From positions 1-64,000 of the forward strand of contig DHHJ01000010.1 of NCBI GenBank assembly GCA_002403205.1: 64,000 nt of DNA, given 5' to 3'. The stretch comes from Anaerolineaceae bacterium UBA4775. GTDB taxonomy: Bacteria; Chloroflexota; Anaerolineae; Anaerolineales; Anaerolineaceae. Both the position numbers and the translations under genes were made by a program. The first letter of the stretch is position 1, and every line of letters begins with the position of its first letter. Shown here piece after piece: positions 35,454-43,672 of this stretch. A model generated the notes under the pieces. It made no database searches, had not been told where the DNA came from, and saw only the letters and a list, made by a program, of their open reading frames with translations.

Positions 35454-36419
35454 TCAGTGCTGGACGACTGCTTTCGGCAGGGGACGGCCTTCGAGGCCAG
35501 CGATCAGGTTGTCCACCGCCAATAGAGACATCTGCTCCCTTGTGGTACGGGTGGCGCTGCCGATGTGCGGGACGACGATGGCGTTGGGCTGCTGATAGAG
35601 CGGATGCGATGGCGGAAGGGGTTCGGGGTCGGTCACATCTAAGGCAGCATACCCGATCTGACCGGACTTGAGCGCAGTGACCAGTGCTTCGGTGTTCACC
35701 ACTGCGCCGCGGGCGGCATTAACCAGGATGGCGGTGGGCTTCATCTGTGAGAATTGCTCTGCACCGATCAGGCCCTTGGTGGTTTCCGTCAAGGGGACGT
35801 GCAGGCTGATGATGTCAGCATTTTCCAGCAGGTGCGCCAGCGGTACCCGTTCTGCACCCAGTTCACGCTCAAGTTCGGGGTGCTCGCTGTTGTCGGTATA
35901 CAGGATGCGCATATCAAAACCTTTTGCCCGGCGGGCGACTGCGCTTCCGATGCGGCCTAAACCGACGATACCCAGGGTGGCGCCGTGAACGGATTCGCCG
36001 AGCAGGGTGGTCAGACCCCAGGTTTTCCAGTGCCCTGAGCGGGCATAGTCGATGGCTTCCCCCAAGCGGCGGGCTGCCGCCAGGATCAGGGCGAAGGCCA
36101 GGTCGGCGGTGGCATCGGTCAGCAGGTCGGGTGTGTGCCCGACCGCGATTTGCCGAGCCGCGGCCGCTTCAAGGTCGATGTTGTCAACGCCGACAGCCAC
36201 CTGGCTGATGACCTTCAGGTTCTCGGCTTGTTGGATGAGGTTTGCATTGATGGGGTCTGAGAGCAGGCACAACAGGCCGTCGGCATGGCGGGTCTTTTCA
36301 AGCAACACATCGTAGGGGGGCGGCGTATCTTCGGGCCAATATTCAGCCTGGCAAAAGGCGTTCAGTTTTTCCTCTGCCTGGGGTGTGAGGTGCCGGGTGA
36401 CAAATACGGAATACGGCAT
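35454..36419 (-). CDS. D-2-hydroxyacid dehydrogenase (glyoxylate reductase-like)
   Basis: 321 residues from the ATG at 36419 ([11 protein letters not shown]); the longer frame upstream is not supported. Rossmann motif [15 protein letters not shown], catalytic Arg in VNAARGAVV, Glu in [12 protein letters not shown] and His in [13 protein letters not shown] are all present, together with [12 protein letters not shown]. It fits the NAD(P)-dependent glyoxylate/hydroxypyruvate reductase branch. The exact 2-oxoacid substrate is not certain. Confidence 0.92.
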   Translation of the reverse strand: MPYSVFVTRHLTPQAEEKLNAFCQAEYWPEDTPPPYDVLLEKTRHADGLLCLLSDPINANLIQQAENLKVISQVAVGVDNIDLEAAAARQIAVGHTPDLLTDATADLAFALILAAARRLGEAIDYARSGHWKTWGLTTLLGESVHGATLGIVGLGRIGSAVARRAKGFDMRILYTDNSEHPELERELGAERVPLAHLLENADIISLHVPLTETTKGLIGAEQFSQMKPTAILVNAARGAVVNTEALVTALKSGQIGYAALDVTDPEPLPPSHPLYQQPNAIVVPHIGSATRTTREQMSLLAVDNLIAGLEGRPLPKAVVQH

Positions 36420-36618
36420 GGGTCTGCTCCTGGAATGGTTTAGTTTTGGTTTCACCATTGTACCCGCCAATCCTGGTGGGATGTAAGGATCAGGGGCTGA
36501 TTGCACGGCCTATTTGCGTGACGGTACTCAAATAGGCTGAGCGAGGCTGTCTGCGGGTGCTATGGAAACATCATGCTCTTTTTCGGTTATAATCGCTTGG
36601 TGAGGAGAAAATCTGCTT

Positions 36619-37956
36619 ATGATTATTAAACGTGCCCTACCCAAACTTGGCTTATGCCTGTTGCTGGTAACCATTTTACTGGCCGGAGCACACGTGCTGC
36701 CTGTTGCTGCGCAACAAAATGTGGTGAATGTCTACATTTTTGAGCGTGAGGGGTGCCCGTATTGCGCACAAGCGCTCGCTCACCTGGAGACTTTGGCTGA
36801 AGCAGACCCACGCATTGTTTTGCATGTGTTCGAAATTTCAGAAAACCCTGAATATCGCGAGCTGTTCTTAACCTTTGGTGAGCAGTTTGGCTTTGAGCCC
36901 AGGTATGTTCCCACCATTTTTGTCGGTGACCGCTATTGGGTGGGCTATTCCGATGCCATCCAGGCAGAAATGGACCGCAAAATCCAGCAATGTCTGGGCA
37001 GCGCCTGTGTTGACTATGGAGGATTGATCCTGCAAGATGCGGGCATACCTGTTGAAATTACACCCGTCGACCCTTCAGAAGGGATAGACAGTGGAGATTT
37101 CCTGATCACACTGCCGCTGATTGGCACGATCAACCTGGCTGACCAGTCCTTACTGTTTAGCACCATCCTGATCTCCTTTGTGGATGGGTTCAACCCCTGT
37201 TCCATCTGGGTGCTCTCGATGCTGCTGGCGATCACATTAAATACACGCTCGCGCAAAAAGGTGCTCATCATCGGGTTCGTGTTCATTTTTGTGACTGCGT
37301 TCATTTATGCGTTGTTCATTGGTGGCCTTTTCACGGTGTTCACGTTCATTGGCTATGTGGGTTGGATCCAGGTGATCATCGCGCTGGTGGCGATCACCTT
37401 TGCCATTGTCAATATTAAAGATTATTTTTGGTACCAGGAAGGTATTTCTTTCACCATCAGCGACAAGAAAAAACCCGGGATCTACAAGGGAATCCGGCGC
37501 ATCATGAACGCTGAGGAAAGCCTGTGGGGGCTGGTGAGTGCCACCGTTGTTTTGGCCGCCGGGGTTTCGCTGGTGGAGTTCTCCTGCACTGCGGGTTTCC
37601 CGATGGTGTGGACGAATCTGCTGGCCGTCCACGAGATCACTGGGTTGGCCTTCCTTGGCTTCCTGCTGGTTTACATGCTGGTTTACCAGCTGGACGAATT
37701 GGGCATCTTTTTGGTTGCGGTGTTCACCTTGCGGCAGACCAAGATGGAAGAGAAGTATGGGCGCATCCTCAAATTGCTGGGCGGGATGTTGATGCTAACT
37801 TTGGCCGTTGTGATGCTGGTTGACCCAACCCTGATGAACGACATCGGGCGTTCGTTGTGGGTTTTCGGCACCGCTTTCGGGGTGACCGCGCTGGTTCTGC
37901 TGGTTCACAGGGTGGTGCTCCCCAAATTCAATATCCGCATTGGCTCTGAAGAATAA
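36619..37956 (+). CDS. Thioredoxin-like domain fused to a CcdA/DsbD-type membrane transporter
   Basis: 445 residues. After a signal/anchor segment (LGLCLLLVTILLAGAHVLPV), residues ~33-130 form a thioredoxin/glutaredoxin-like domain with active site CPYC (C46, C49). From about residue 180, roughly six membrane segments resemble the electron-transferring DsbD/CcdA domain, with its two key cysteines in DGFNPCSIW (C194) and EFSCTAGFP (C323). The protein probably moves reducing equivalents across the membrane to its own outer thioredoxin domain. GAGGAG lies upstream of the ATG. Confidence 0.85.
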   Translation: MIIKRALPKLGLCLLLVTILLAGAHVLPVAAQQNVVNVYIFEREGCPYCAQALAHLETLAEADPRIVLHVFEISENPEYRELFLTFGEQFGFEPRYVPTIFVGDRYWVGYSDAIQAEMDRKIQQCLGSACVDYGGLILQDAGIPVEITPVDPSEGIDSGDFLITLPLIGTINLADQSLLFSTILISFVDGFNPCSIWVLSMLLAITLNTRSRKKVLIIGFVFIFVTAFIYALFIGGLFTVFTFIGYVGWIQVIIALVAITFAIVNIKDYFWYQEGISFTISDKKKPGIYKGIRRIMNAEESLWGLVSATVVLAAGVSLVEFSCTAGFPMVWTNLLAVHEITGLAFLGFLLVYMLVYQLDELGIFLVAVFTLRQTKMEEKYGRILKLLGGMLMLTLAVVMLVDPTLMNDIGRSLWVFGTAFGVTALVLLVHRVVLPKFNIRIGSEE

Positions 37957-38106
37957 CATTTCAGGCAGTTGGATCAATTAATCCTGCGTTGAGGCCGGTA
38001 ACGCCGCCAGCGTGTTGACTTGGCGTGCATTGGGTTTGTTTAAAATAATATACTTGCTTTTAAGGCCATAAATCCCTTATAACAGTTAATAGGATTGGAG
38101 GTGTGC

Positions 38107-38994
38107 ATGCCTGATCAGGATGCCTACTGGCACGAGCAAATTCACCGCATCATGCCCGACCTGGAGATCATCGAATATGAACTTCACCAGGAGGGCCTGG
38201 TCAACGATGTTCTGATCGTGAACAATGAATGGGTGATCCGTTTTACCAAAACTGAATGGGGGAAGGAAATCATGGAAAATGAAGACCGCCTGATGACCTT
38301 CCTGCAGTCCAGGCTGTCTTTGCCCGTCCCAAAACCCGTGAAGCGCGGCGAAGGGGTGATCGCTTACCGGCACCTGGTCGGTGAACATTTCTCGCGGGAG
38401 GCCTGGCTGAAGGCCGGTGAAACAGGTCGGCAGGCGCTGGCGGATAAGCTTGGAACATTTTTGCACGAACTGCACCATATTGACCTTGATGAGTTCGATT
38501 GGGATGTGCCGCACAGCTATGCCCCCGTCACCCGGGAGACGTGGCTTGAGATACACGACCGGGTGGTCGACCAGGTGTATCCATTACTGCTCCCCCATCA
38601 GATCGATTGGGTGGAGGGGTTGTTCTTTCCGGCGTTCAGCGAGCCGGATTTCTTTGAATTTACCCCCGCCCTGGTACACGCTGACCTGGCACCCTACCAT
38701 ATCCTGTGTGACCCCGAGGGGGAATGCCTGACGGCTGTGATCGACTTTGGCGTGGCTGGTTTTGGCGACCCGGCCACCGATGTGGGCAGTTTATTGAACT
38801 ATTACGGCGAAGCACTGGTCGCTAAGATACAAAACACTTATCCAGAACTGCAGAGGTTGATCCCTCGGGCGCGCTTTTATGCCCAGGCTATTGAACTTCA
38901 ATGGGTGTTACTGGGTCTTGAAACCGGGGAGAACTACTGGTTTACCTCGCATCTGGGCGGTGCCAGGGATATAAGGGGTGATAGGGTAATATGA
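38107..38994 (+). CDS. Aminoglycoside/macrolide phosphotransferase-like kinase (APH fold)
   Basis: About 295 residues. The protein kinase-like fold shows IRFTKTEWGKEIMENEDRL (lysine strand), the catalytic loop VHADLAPYHILCD and the metal loop VIDFGVAGFGDPATD. The catalytic-loop position is His (HIL), as in macrolide-kinase-like members, instead of Asn. Many such genes in environmental bacteria phosphorylate metabolites rather than drugs, so resistance is not implied. The ATG at 38107 is favoured by GGAGG a few bases upstream. Confidence 0.85.
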   Translation: MPDQDAYWHEQIHRIMPDLEIIEYELHQEGLVNDVLIVNNEWVIRFTKTEWGKEIMENEDRLMTFLQSRLSLPVPKPVKRGEGVIAYRHLVGEHFSREAWLKAGETGRQALADKLGTFLHELHHIDLDEFDWDVPHSYAPVTRETWLEIHDRVVDQVYPLLLPHQIDWVEGLFFPAFSEPDFFEFTPALVHADLAPYHILCDPEGECLTAVIDFGVAGFGDPATDVGSLLNYYGEALVAKIQNTYPELQRLIPRARFYAQAIELQWVLLGLETGENYWFTSHLGGARDIRGDRVI

Positions 38995-39026
38995 ATATCC
39001 AGAACATCAGATAAAAGGAGGACAAA

Positions 39027-39302
39027 ATGACCGTTGGCGGATTGTTACTGTTGCTGCTGATAGCGGCCGTGAGCGGTTCAATCGCTCAGGCACTGGTCGG
39101 CTATTCACATGGCGGCTGTGTTGTCTCAGTGGTGGTAGGGTATATTGGCGCACTGATTGGCTGGTGGCTGGCGGACCTGTTAAACCTGCCTTTATTGTGG
39201 CAGGTAAATATCCAGGGTCAGAACTTCCCAATTATCTGGTCGATCATCGGCGGGGCGTTGTTTGTGGCGGTGTTAAACCTGATCACCGGCAGAAGGCGCT
39301 AA
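39027..39302 (+). CDS. GlsB/YeaQ/YmgE-family membrane protein
   Basis: 91 residues with three hydrophobic segments: GLLLLLLIAAVSGSIAQALV, VVSVVVGYIGALIGWWLAD and IIWSIIGGALFVAVLNLI. The Gly-rich pattern and size match the transglycosylase-associated (YeaQ/GlsB) family, often tied to general stress but without a defined activity. AAAGGAGG precedes the ATG. It ends just before a bidirectional terminator. Confidence 0.82.
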   Translation: MTVGGLLLLLLIAAVSGSIAQALVGYSHGGCVVSVVVGYIGALIGWWLADLLNLPLLWQVNIQGQNFPIIWSIIGGALFVAVLNLITGRRR

Positions 39303-39329
39303 GACAGCTCAATTGAGTTTGAATAAAAA

Positions 39330-39360
39330 AACAGGATGGCTAACCAAAGCCGTCCTGTTT
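39330..39360. terminator. Bidirectional terminator
   Basis: Twelve-base stem AACAGGATGGCT / AGCCGTCCTGTT (one G-T pair), loop AACCAA, with A-run before and T-run after. It can end the YeaQ-like gene on the plus strand and nicotinate phosphoribosyltransferase on the minus strand. Confidence 0.92.
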
Positions 39361-39381
39361 TTGTGTGAGTCATTTTGGTTT

Positions 39382-40938
39382 TCAGGCCATGTTTTGATCC
39401 CTGACCTTTTTGATCAGTGACTGCTTCAGATCCCACAGTTTTTGCGATAGTGAGACATGGTAGATATGGGGGTTCATGATCCGGCGTACGCCTGGGTCCA
39501 GGTGGTCAATATCCCTGTCTCGCACAACACGCATGTCCTCGATGCTGGGGCAATCGTAGACCACTTCGCCATCGAGGATGACAGGCACAAGCAGTTTTTC
39601 AACATGGTCAATTTCGTCCTGCTCCAGACTGCGGTGCTTGCTGGCCATGGTGGGGTGCCGCAAGATGAGGGGTGATGCCTGCTGGACATCCTCTCCATGC
39701 AGGGTGATCAGGTCTGCGGTGGCTTTGCCGCGGCTGTCGTAAACCCGCCAGACGCGTTTATTGCCCGGGTTGAGGGTTTTATCCACATTTTCGGAGATCT
39801 TCAACGTGGGGACCCATTCATCATCCTGGCAGATGGCAACCAGCTTGTAAACGCCATCCAGGGCAGAATCACCGGTGGAAGTGATCAAATGGGTGCCCAC
39901 GCCGTAAACCAGGCGCTTAATGAGCTTATCCGGGTCAACACCGTAACGTTCCGCCTCTTCCTGGATCTGGGTGATGATCTGCCAGATGACCAATTCGTCC
40001 AGGTCGTTGGAAAGGACAATGGAGACTTCCGGGAAACCGGCATCGTTGAGCATCTTTGCAGACAGGATGCTCAGATGTGCCAGGTCACCTGAATCAAGCC
40101 GAATTCCGACCGGTTGATGCCCTTTACGGCGCAGATCTTCAAAGACGCGGATCGCATTGGGAACACCGGATTCGATGGTGTCGATGGTGTCGACCAGCAA
40201 GAGGCAGTCATCGGGGTAAACGTCGGCATAAGCCTGGAAGGCGGCCAATTCACCTGCACCCATGCCCATAAAGACCTGCACCATGCTGTGGGCGTGGGTG
40301 CCCTTGGGCGGGAAGCCGAAAATGTGCGATGCGCCGACATTTGATGAAAAATCCGCCCCGCCAATCAGCGCTGCACGCGCCCCGGTGATCGCGCCCAGGC
40401 CCTGTGCCCGCCTGAGCCCAAATTCCATCAGCTGCTGGCCGCGGGCGCTTTGCTTGATGCGGGCTGCCTTTGTGGCGATCAGGATCTGGTAGTTGGCGTT
40501 GTTCAACAAGCCGGTTTCGATGATCTGACCGACGGCCAGGGGGCCTTCGACCACATGGATGGGCACGTTAGGGTGGATCACACGGCCTTCAGGCATGGCA
40601 AACAGGTTGATTGCTTTGGCGTTAAAATCGGTTTTTAGCCAGCCTAAGAAGTCATCACCGAAAAGCTGCCTTCCAGTGGATGTCTTCTGCCCGCGCAGGT
40701 ACTGGATTTCTTCATCGCCGAATACGACCTGGTCGAGCCACTGGAGAACCGTCTCCAGCCCAGCGTTGATGCAATAGCCCGCTTTGTGAATGCCGTAATC
40801 CGGGTTACTGCGGTAGAAATGGTCAAATTGTCCCCTGGTCTCGTGCATGCCCATCCGGAAATAGAGCTGGGCCATGGTCAATTGGTACTGGTCGGTCATT
40901 AATGCACCACTGGCATGTTTAATGAGTTCAGGTTTCAT
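39382..40938 (-). CDS. pncB: Nicotinate phosphoribosyltransferase
   Basis: 518 residues. It catalyses nicotinate + PRPP to nicotinate mononucleotide in NAD salvage. Typical stretches are [16 protein letters not shown] at the start, FGLRRAQG, the [11 protein letters not shown] region, [20 protein letters not shown] and [13 protein letters not shown], followed by the SNDLDE region. Length fits the longer bacterial form. AAGGAA lies six bases before the ATG. It is separated by a few dozen bases from the upstream OsmC gene on the same strand. Confidence 0.93.
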   Translation of the reverse strand: MKPELIKHASGALMTDQYQLTMAQLYFRMGMHETRGQFDHFYRSNPDYGIHKAGYCINAGLETVLQWLDQVVFGDEEIQYLRGQKTSTGRQLFGDDFLGWLKTDFNAKAINLFAMPEGRVIHPNVPIHVVEGPLAVGQIIETGLLNNANYQILIATKAARIKQSARGQQLMEFGLRRAQGLGAITGARAALIGGADFSSNVGASHIFGFPPKGTHAHSMVQVFMGMGAGELAAFQAYADVYPDDCLLLVDTIDTIESGVPNAIRVFEDLRRKGHQPVGIRLDSGDLAHLSILSAKMLNDAGFPEVSIVLSNDLDELVIWQIITQIQEEAERYGVDPDKLIKRLVYGVGTHLITSTGDSALDGVYKLVAICQDDEWVPTLKISENVDKTLNPGNKRVWRVYDSRGKATADLITLHGEDVQQASPLILRHPTMASKHRSLEQDEIDHVEKLLVPVILDGEVVYDCPSIEDMRVVRDRDIDHLDPGVRRIMNPHIYHVSLSQKLWDLKQSLIKKVRDQNMA

Positions 40939-40965
40939 AAATGTTCCTTATGGTTCTAAACCGGC

Positions 40966-41382
40966 TTAATCTTCAACAACGCGAATGCCGCGTTCAAGCA
41001 TCCGTCTGACTGAACAGGCTTTAGCAACCTGGTGCAGGCGTTTGAGCTGGGAATCGTCCAAGTTGCCCTCAAAATCAACGTGTTCGTGGATAACCTCTTC
41101 GTAATTGTTGTCCATGTCGCAATCTTCACAGTCATCTGCAAACACGCGCTCATAGGTAGAGTCAACGGTGATGCCCCTGAGGGGGATGCCATGATTGCGG
41201 GCATAGGTGTTGACCACAATCGCAGTGCAGGTACCCAAGCTGGCCAGAAGCATGCCATAAGGGGTGAGGTTGTGCAGGTGCATCACAGTTTCAAGTTCGC
41301 TGGTGTCTTCCTCGTTGGGGTCTGCTGCTCTGAAATCCGTGCGGAAGCTTTTATCCTGGTAAACGGCGACTCTCTCTGACAT
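40966..41382 (-). CDS. OsmC-family protein
   Basis: 138 residues from the ATG at 41382 (MSERVAVY), with AAAGGA upstream. The two redox cysteines of OsmC/Ohr proteins are seen in LASLGTCTAIVV (C52) and AKACSVRRML (C123). A CEDC pair in the middle is unusual. The family reduces organic hydroperoxides or plays related thiol-redox roles; whether this one is a peroxidase is inference. The longer frame upstream is not supported. Confidence 0.85.
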   Translation of the reverse strand: MSERVAVYQDKSFRTDFRAADPNEEDTSELETVMHLHNLTPYGMLLASLGTCTAIVVNTYARNHGIPLRGITVDSTYERVFADDCEDCDMDNNYEEVIHEHVDFEGNLDDSQLKRLHQVAKACSVRRMLERGIRVVED

Positions 41383-41461
41383 CCTGATTCCTTTCACTGA
41401 CTGCTGAATGCTCACATTAAATTATAGGAGATGATTGTGATAAATCAAAATTTTCACCCGG

Positions 41462-43672
41462 TTAATCCACCACAGCAAAGATATGGATCAGGCCATCCTG
41501 CCTGCCCAGGGCGATCAGCGAGCTGTCAGGTGAAACCGCCAGGTCGACGGGTAAATTGGCGCCCTGGCTGGAGGGTAAAAAGGTCAGGTCTGCCAGGACT
41601 CGGCCGTCGGAAACCGACCAGAAGGCCAGGTTTTCGGTTTGGGCGACGATCACCATTGCGCCATCGGGTGTGAATGCCAATGCGTGCCCTGGTGCCTCTG
41701 TGGTCAGCTCCCACTCCCGCGGTCCGCCCGGCACGTCACTGCCTGGGGCGGGGATAAGCCAGATGCTGGGGGCGGTTGACGTCAGGGCGACCAACGCACC
41801 GTTCGGTGAGACCGTCAGGGCCGAGAAATTAATCTCGGGGGGTGCAAACAGCACGCCTGTTTCGCTGCCAGTAACCTGGTAAACTCCGTTCCCCCTGGCC
41901 AAAATGAAAAAGCTATCATCAAGGATGGACCGTTGCAACCCGGCGATCTGGAAGGGGTCCCTGCCCCCGGGTTGCATGGTTTGGCGCCTGAAGCGCCCGC
42001 CCAGGTCCCAGGTGCTGGTGGTGCAATCCAGGCTGCTGGAAATCAAGGCATCAAGATTACGTGAGAATTGAATACCGGTCACCGTGTCGAGATGGCCGTT
42101 AAACAGGTCGTAAAAGCGGCCCTCTGCCAGCTCAAAGACCCGCACCGTGCCGTCTTGCATCCCTGCCCCCAGCAGGCGGCCATCCCGCGAAAATTGGAGG
42201 GCGGTGGCCGACCCATCCAGCACGCCGAGCAGTTCACCGGTCAGGGAGCTGAAAACCCGGATCCAGCCATCGCTATAACCTGCAGCCAGGGTGCTTCCGT
42301 CTGGTGAAAAGGCTAAGGTGAATAACTGGGCAGGATGCTGATTGAGGGCAAACAGCAAGGCACCATCGCTGACGGTGCGTTTTTCGATGGCACCTGAGGG
42401 AGTCAGCCCGTAGAAGTAGTCCATATCTGTGGAGAAAACCGTGTCAGTAAACTGCGCTGCAACCTCCCAGACCAGTGAACCGTTGCTGCTGCGACGGAGT
42501 TCGGTCCGCTGGTCAGCCAGGGATACCAGCAATAAAGCATTATCCGGCGTCAGTCGGATGGTTTCTATCGGTGGAACAGCCCTGCCCGACGCGCACACCC
42601 AGGAAAAGCCACCGCGTGCATTGCGGCAGGTGTTGGGGGCAGCGTAGCAGGGGTCTGGTGTTGGTCCGTGATACCCGGAAAGGCGGTAGGTGGGCGTCTC
42701 TTCAGACAGGCGCCAGTGCAGGACTGCGGTGCCATTATTAACCAGGAGAAAATCGCCTGCGGGTGAGGGTTCGATATTCCCGCTGAGCAAGGGGATGGTT
42801 TCCCAAAAGGTGCGGGGCTCCGAGGTCGGCAGGGGCAGTGCGCGTGAGTCTCCGGGAAATGATAGCGATTGCAGCCTGAGTACAGCTTCATCGATGATGC
42901 CGATCAGGTCAGCGCTTGGATTCACATAAGAAGCCAGGCCAGCGGGAATCACGAAAGCCGTTGTTGGGGACCAGTCGGCTGTGTTCCAGCGGTTGATGAA
43001 GATGTTCCTGTCGATTTCGAGGATGCTGGTGACGTAGGCACCGTCGGGAGAAAAATGGGCCGTTATCTGGTGCGGGTTGGCGAAGGAGATACCGGTCATT
43101 TCCAGCCGGGTGATCAGGGTTCCGCTGGCCACTTCGTAGACGTCTATATAACCCTCAGACTGACCCAGGGCAATCGAGCGGCTATCCGGGGAAAAAGCAA
43201 TGGATTGAACGTTGAACAGCGTGGGCAGGGCTCTGAGGAACAGGAAGTCAACGCTTTCGTATAGATATACACCAATACCGGTTCCGACGGCAAGAACGGC
43301 ATTGTCGGGTGAGAGGGCCATCGTGTTGGCTTTGCCATTTCCCCACACAGCCAGTGCGTCGACCTGGCTGACGTTTTCATGTGTGATGACCTGGTTGAAG
43401 AGCGGAATCGGGGTGAGTGACAGCCCGCGTTGATCCCACTGAACTGTCTCACTCGGTGTGGGAGAGGCGGTGAAAGTTGGTTCGGGCGAGGGGGTACGGG
43501 TGAGGGCTTGTGTGGGTGAGCTGGTCGGGGAGGGGGTCAGGGTGGCTGTTTTGGTCGGTGCGGTGGTGGCAGTGGGCGTCGCTGTGGTTTCAATCACAGC
43601 TGTGCGGCATCCGGCCAGCGATAAGCTAATAATCAGCAGGCTGATGAGGGCTTTTGTCCAGTGCGCTTTCAT
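41462..43672 (-). CDS. WD40-repeat lipoprotein with Thr/Pro-rich linker
   Basis: 736 residues. The signal peptide LISLLIISLSLAGCRT carries a lipobox (LAGC). Next is a 50-residue Thr/Pro/Ser-rich linker, then a large beta-propeller part with repeated blades such as MALSPDNAVLAVGTGIGVYL, FSPDSRSIALGQ, FSPDGSTLAAGYSDGWIRVF, FSRDGRLLGAGMQDGTVRVF and VSPDSSLIALGRQDGLIHIF. There are enough blades for two propellers. It is surface exposed by inference; function unknown. The start overlaps the stop of the glycosidase-like gene by four bases, so the pair is coupled. Confidence 0.8.
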   Translation of the reverse strand: MKAHWTKALISLLIISLSLAGCRTAVIETTATPTATTAPTKTATLTPSPTSSPTQALTRTPSPEPTFTASPTPSETVQWDQRGLSLTPIPLFNQVITHENVSQVDALAVWGNGKANTMALSPDNAVLAVGTGIGVYLYESVDFLFLRALPTLFNVQSIAFSPDSRSIALGQSEGYIDVYEVASGTLITRLEMTGISFANPHQITAHFSPDGAYVTSILEIDRNIFINRWNTADWSPTTAFVIPAGLASYVNPSADLIGIIDEAVLRLQSLSFPGDSRALPLPTSEPRTFWETIPLLSGNIEPSPAGDFLLVNNGTAVLHWRLSEETPTYRLSGYHGPTPDPCYAAPNTCRNARGGFSWVCASGRAVPPIETIRLTPDNALLLVSLADQRTELRRSSNGSLVWEVAAQFTDTVFSTDMDYFYGLTPSGAIEKRTVSDGALLFALNQHPAQLFTLAFSPDGSTLAAGYSDGWIRVFSSLTGELLGVLDGSATALQFSRDGRLLGAGMQDGTVRVFELAEGRFYDLFNGHLDTVTGIQFSRNLDALISSSLDCTTSTWDLGGRFRRQTMQPGGRDPFQIAGLQRSILDDSFFILARGNGVYQVTGSETGVLFAPPEINFSALTVSPNGALVALTSTAPSIWLIPAPGSDVPGGPREWELTTEAPGHALAFTPDGAMVIVAQTENLAFWSVSDGRVLADLTFLPSSQGANLPVDLAVSPDSSLIALGRQDGLIHIFAVVD

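Noticed and set aside
38014..38054. TTGACT ... TATACT before the APH-like kinase
   Set aside because: No hexamer pair gives a 16-18 base spacer with acceptable matches; not listed as a promoter.
38107..38994. Calling the APH-fold protein an antibiotic resistance gene
   Set aside because: The fold alone does not show drug specificity, and no mobile or resistance context is nearby.
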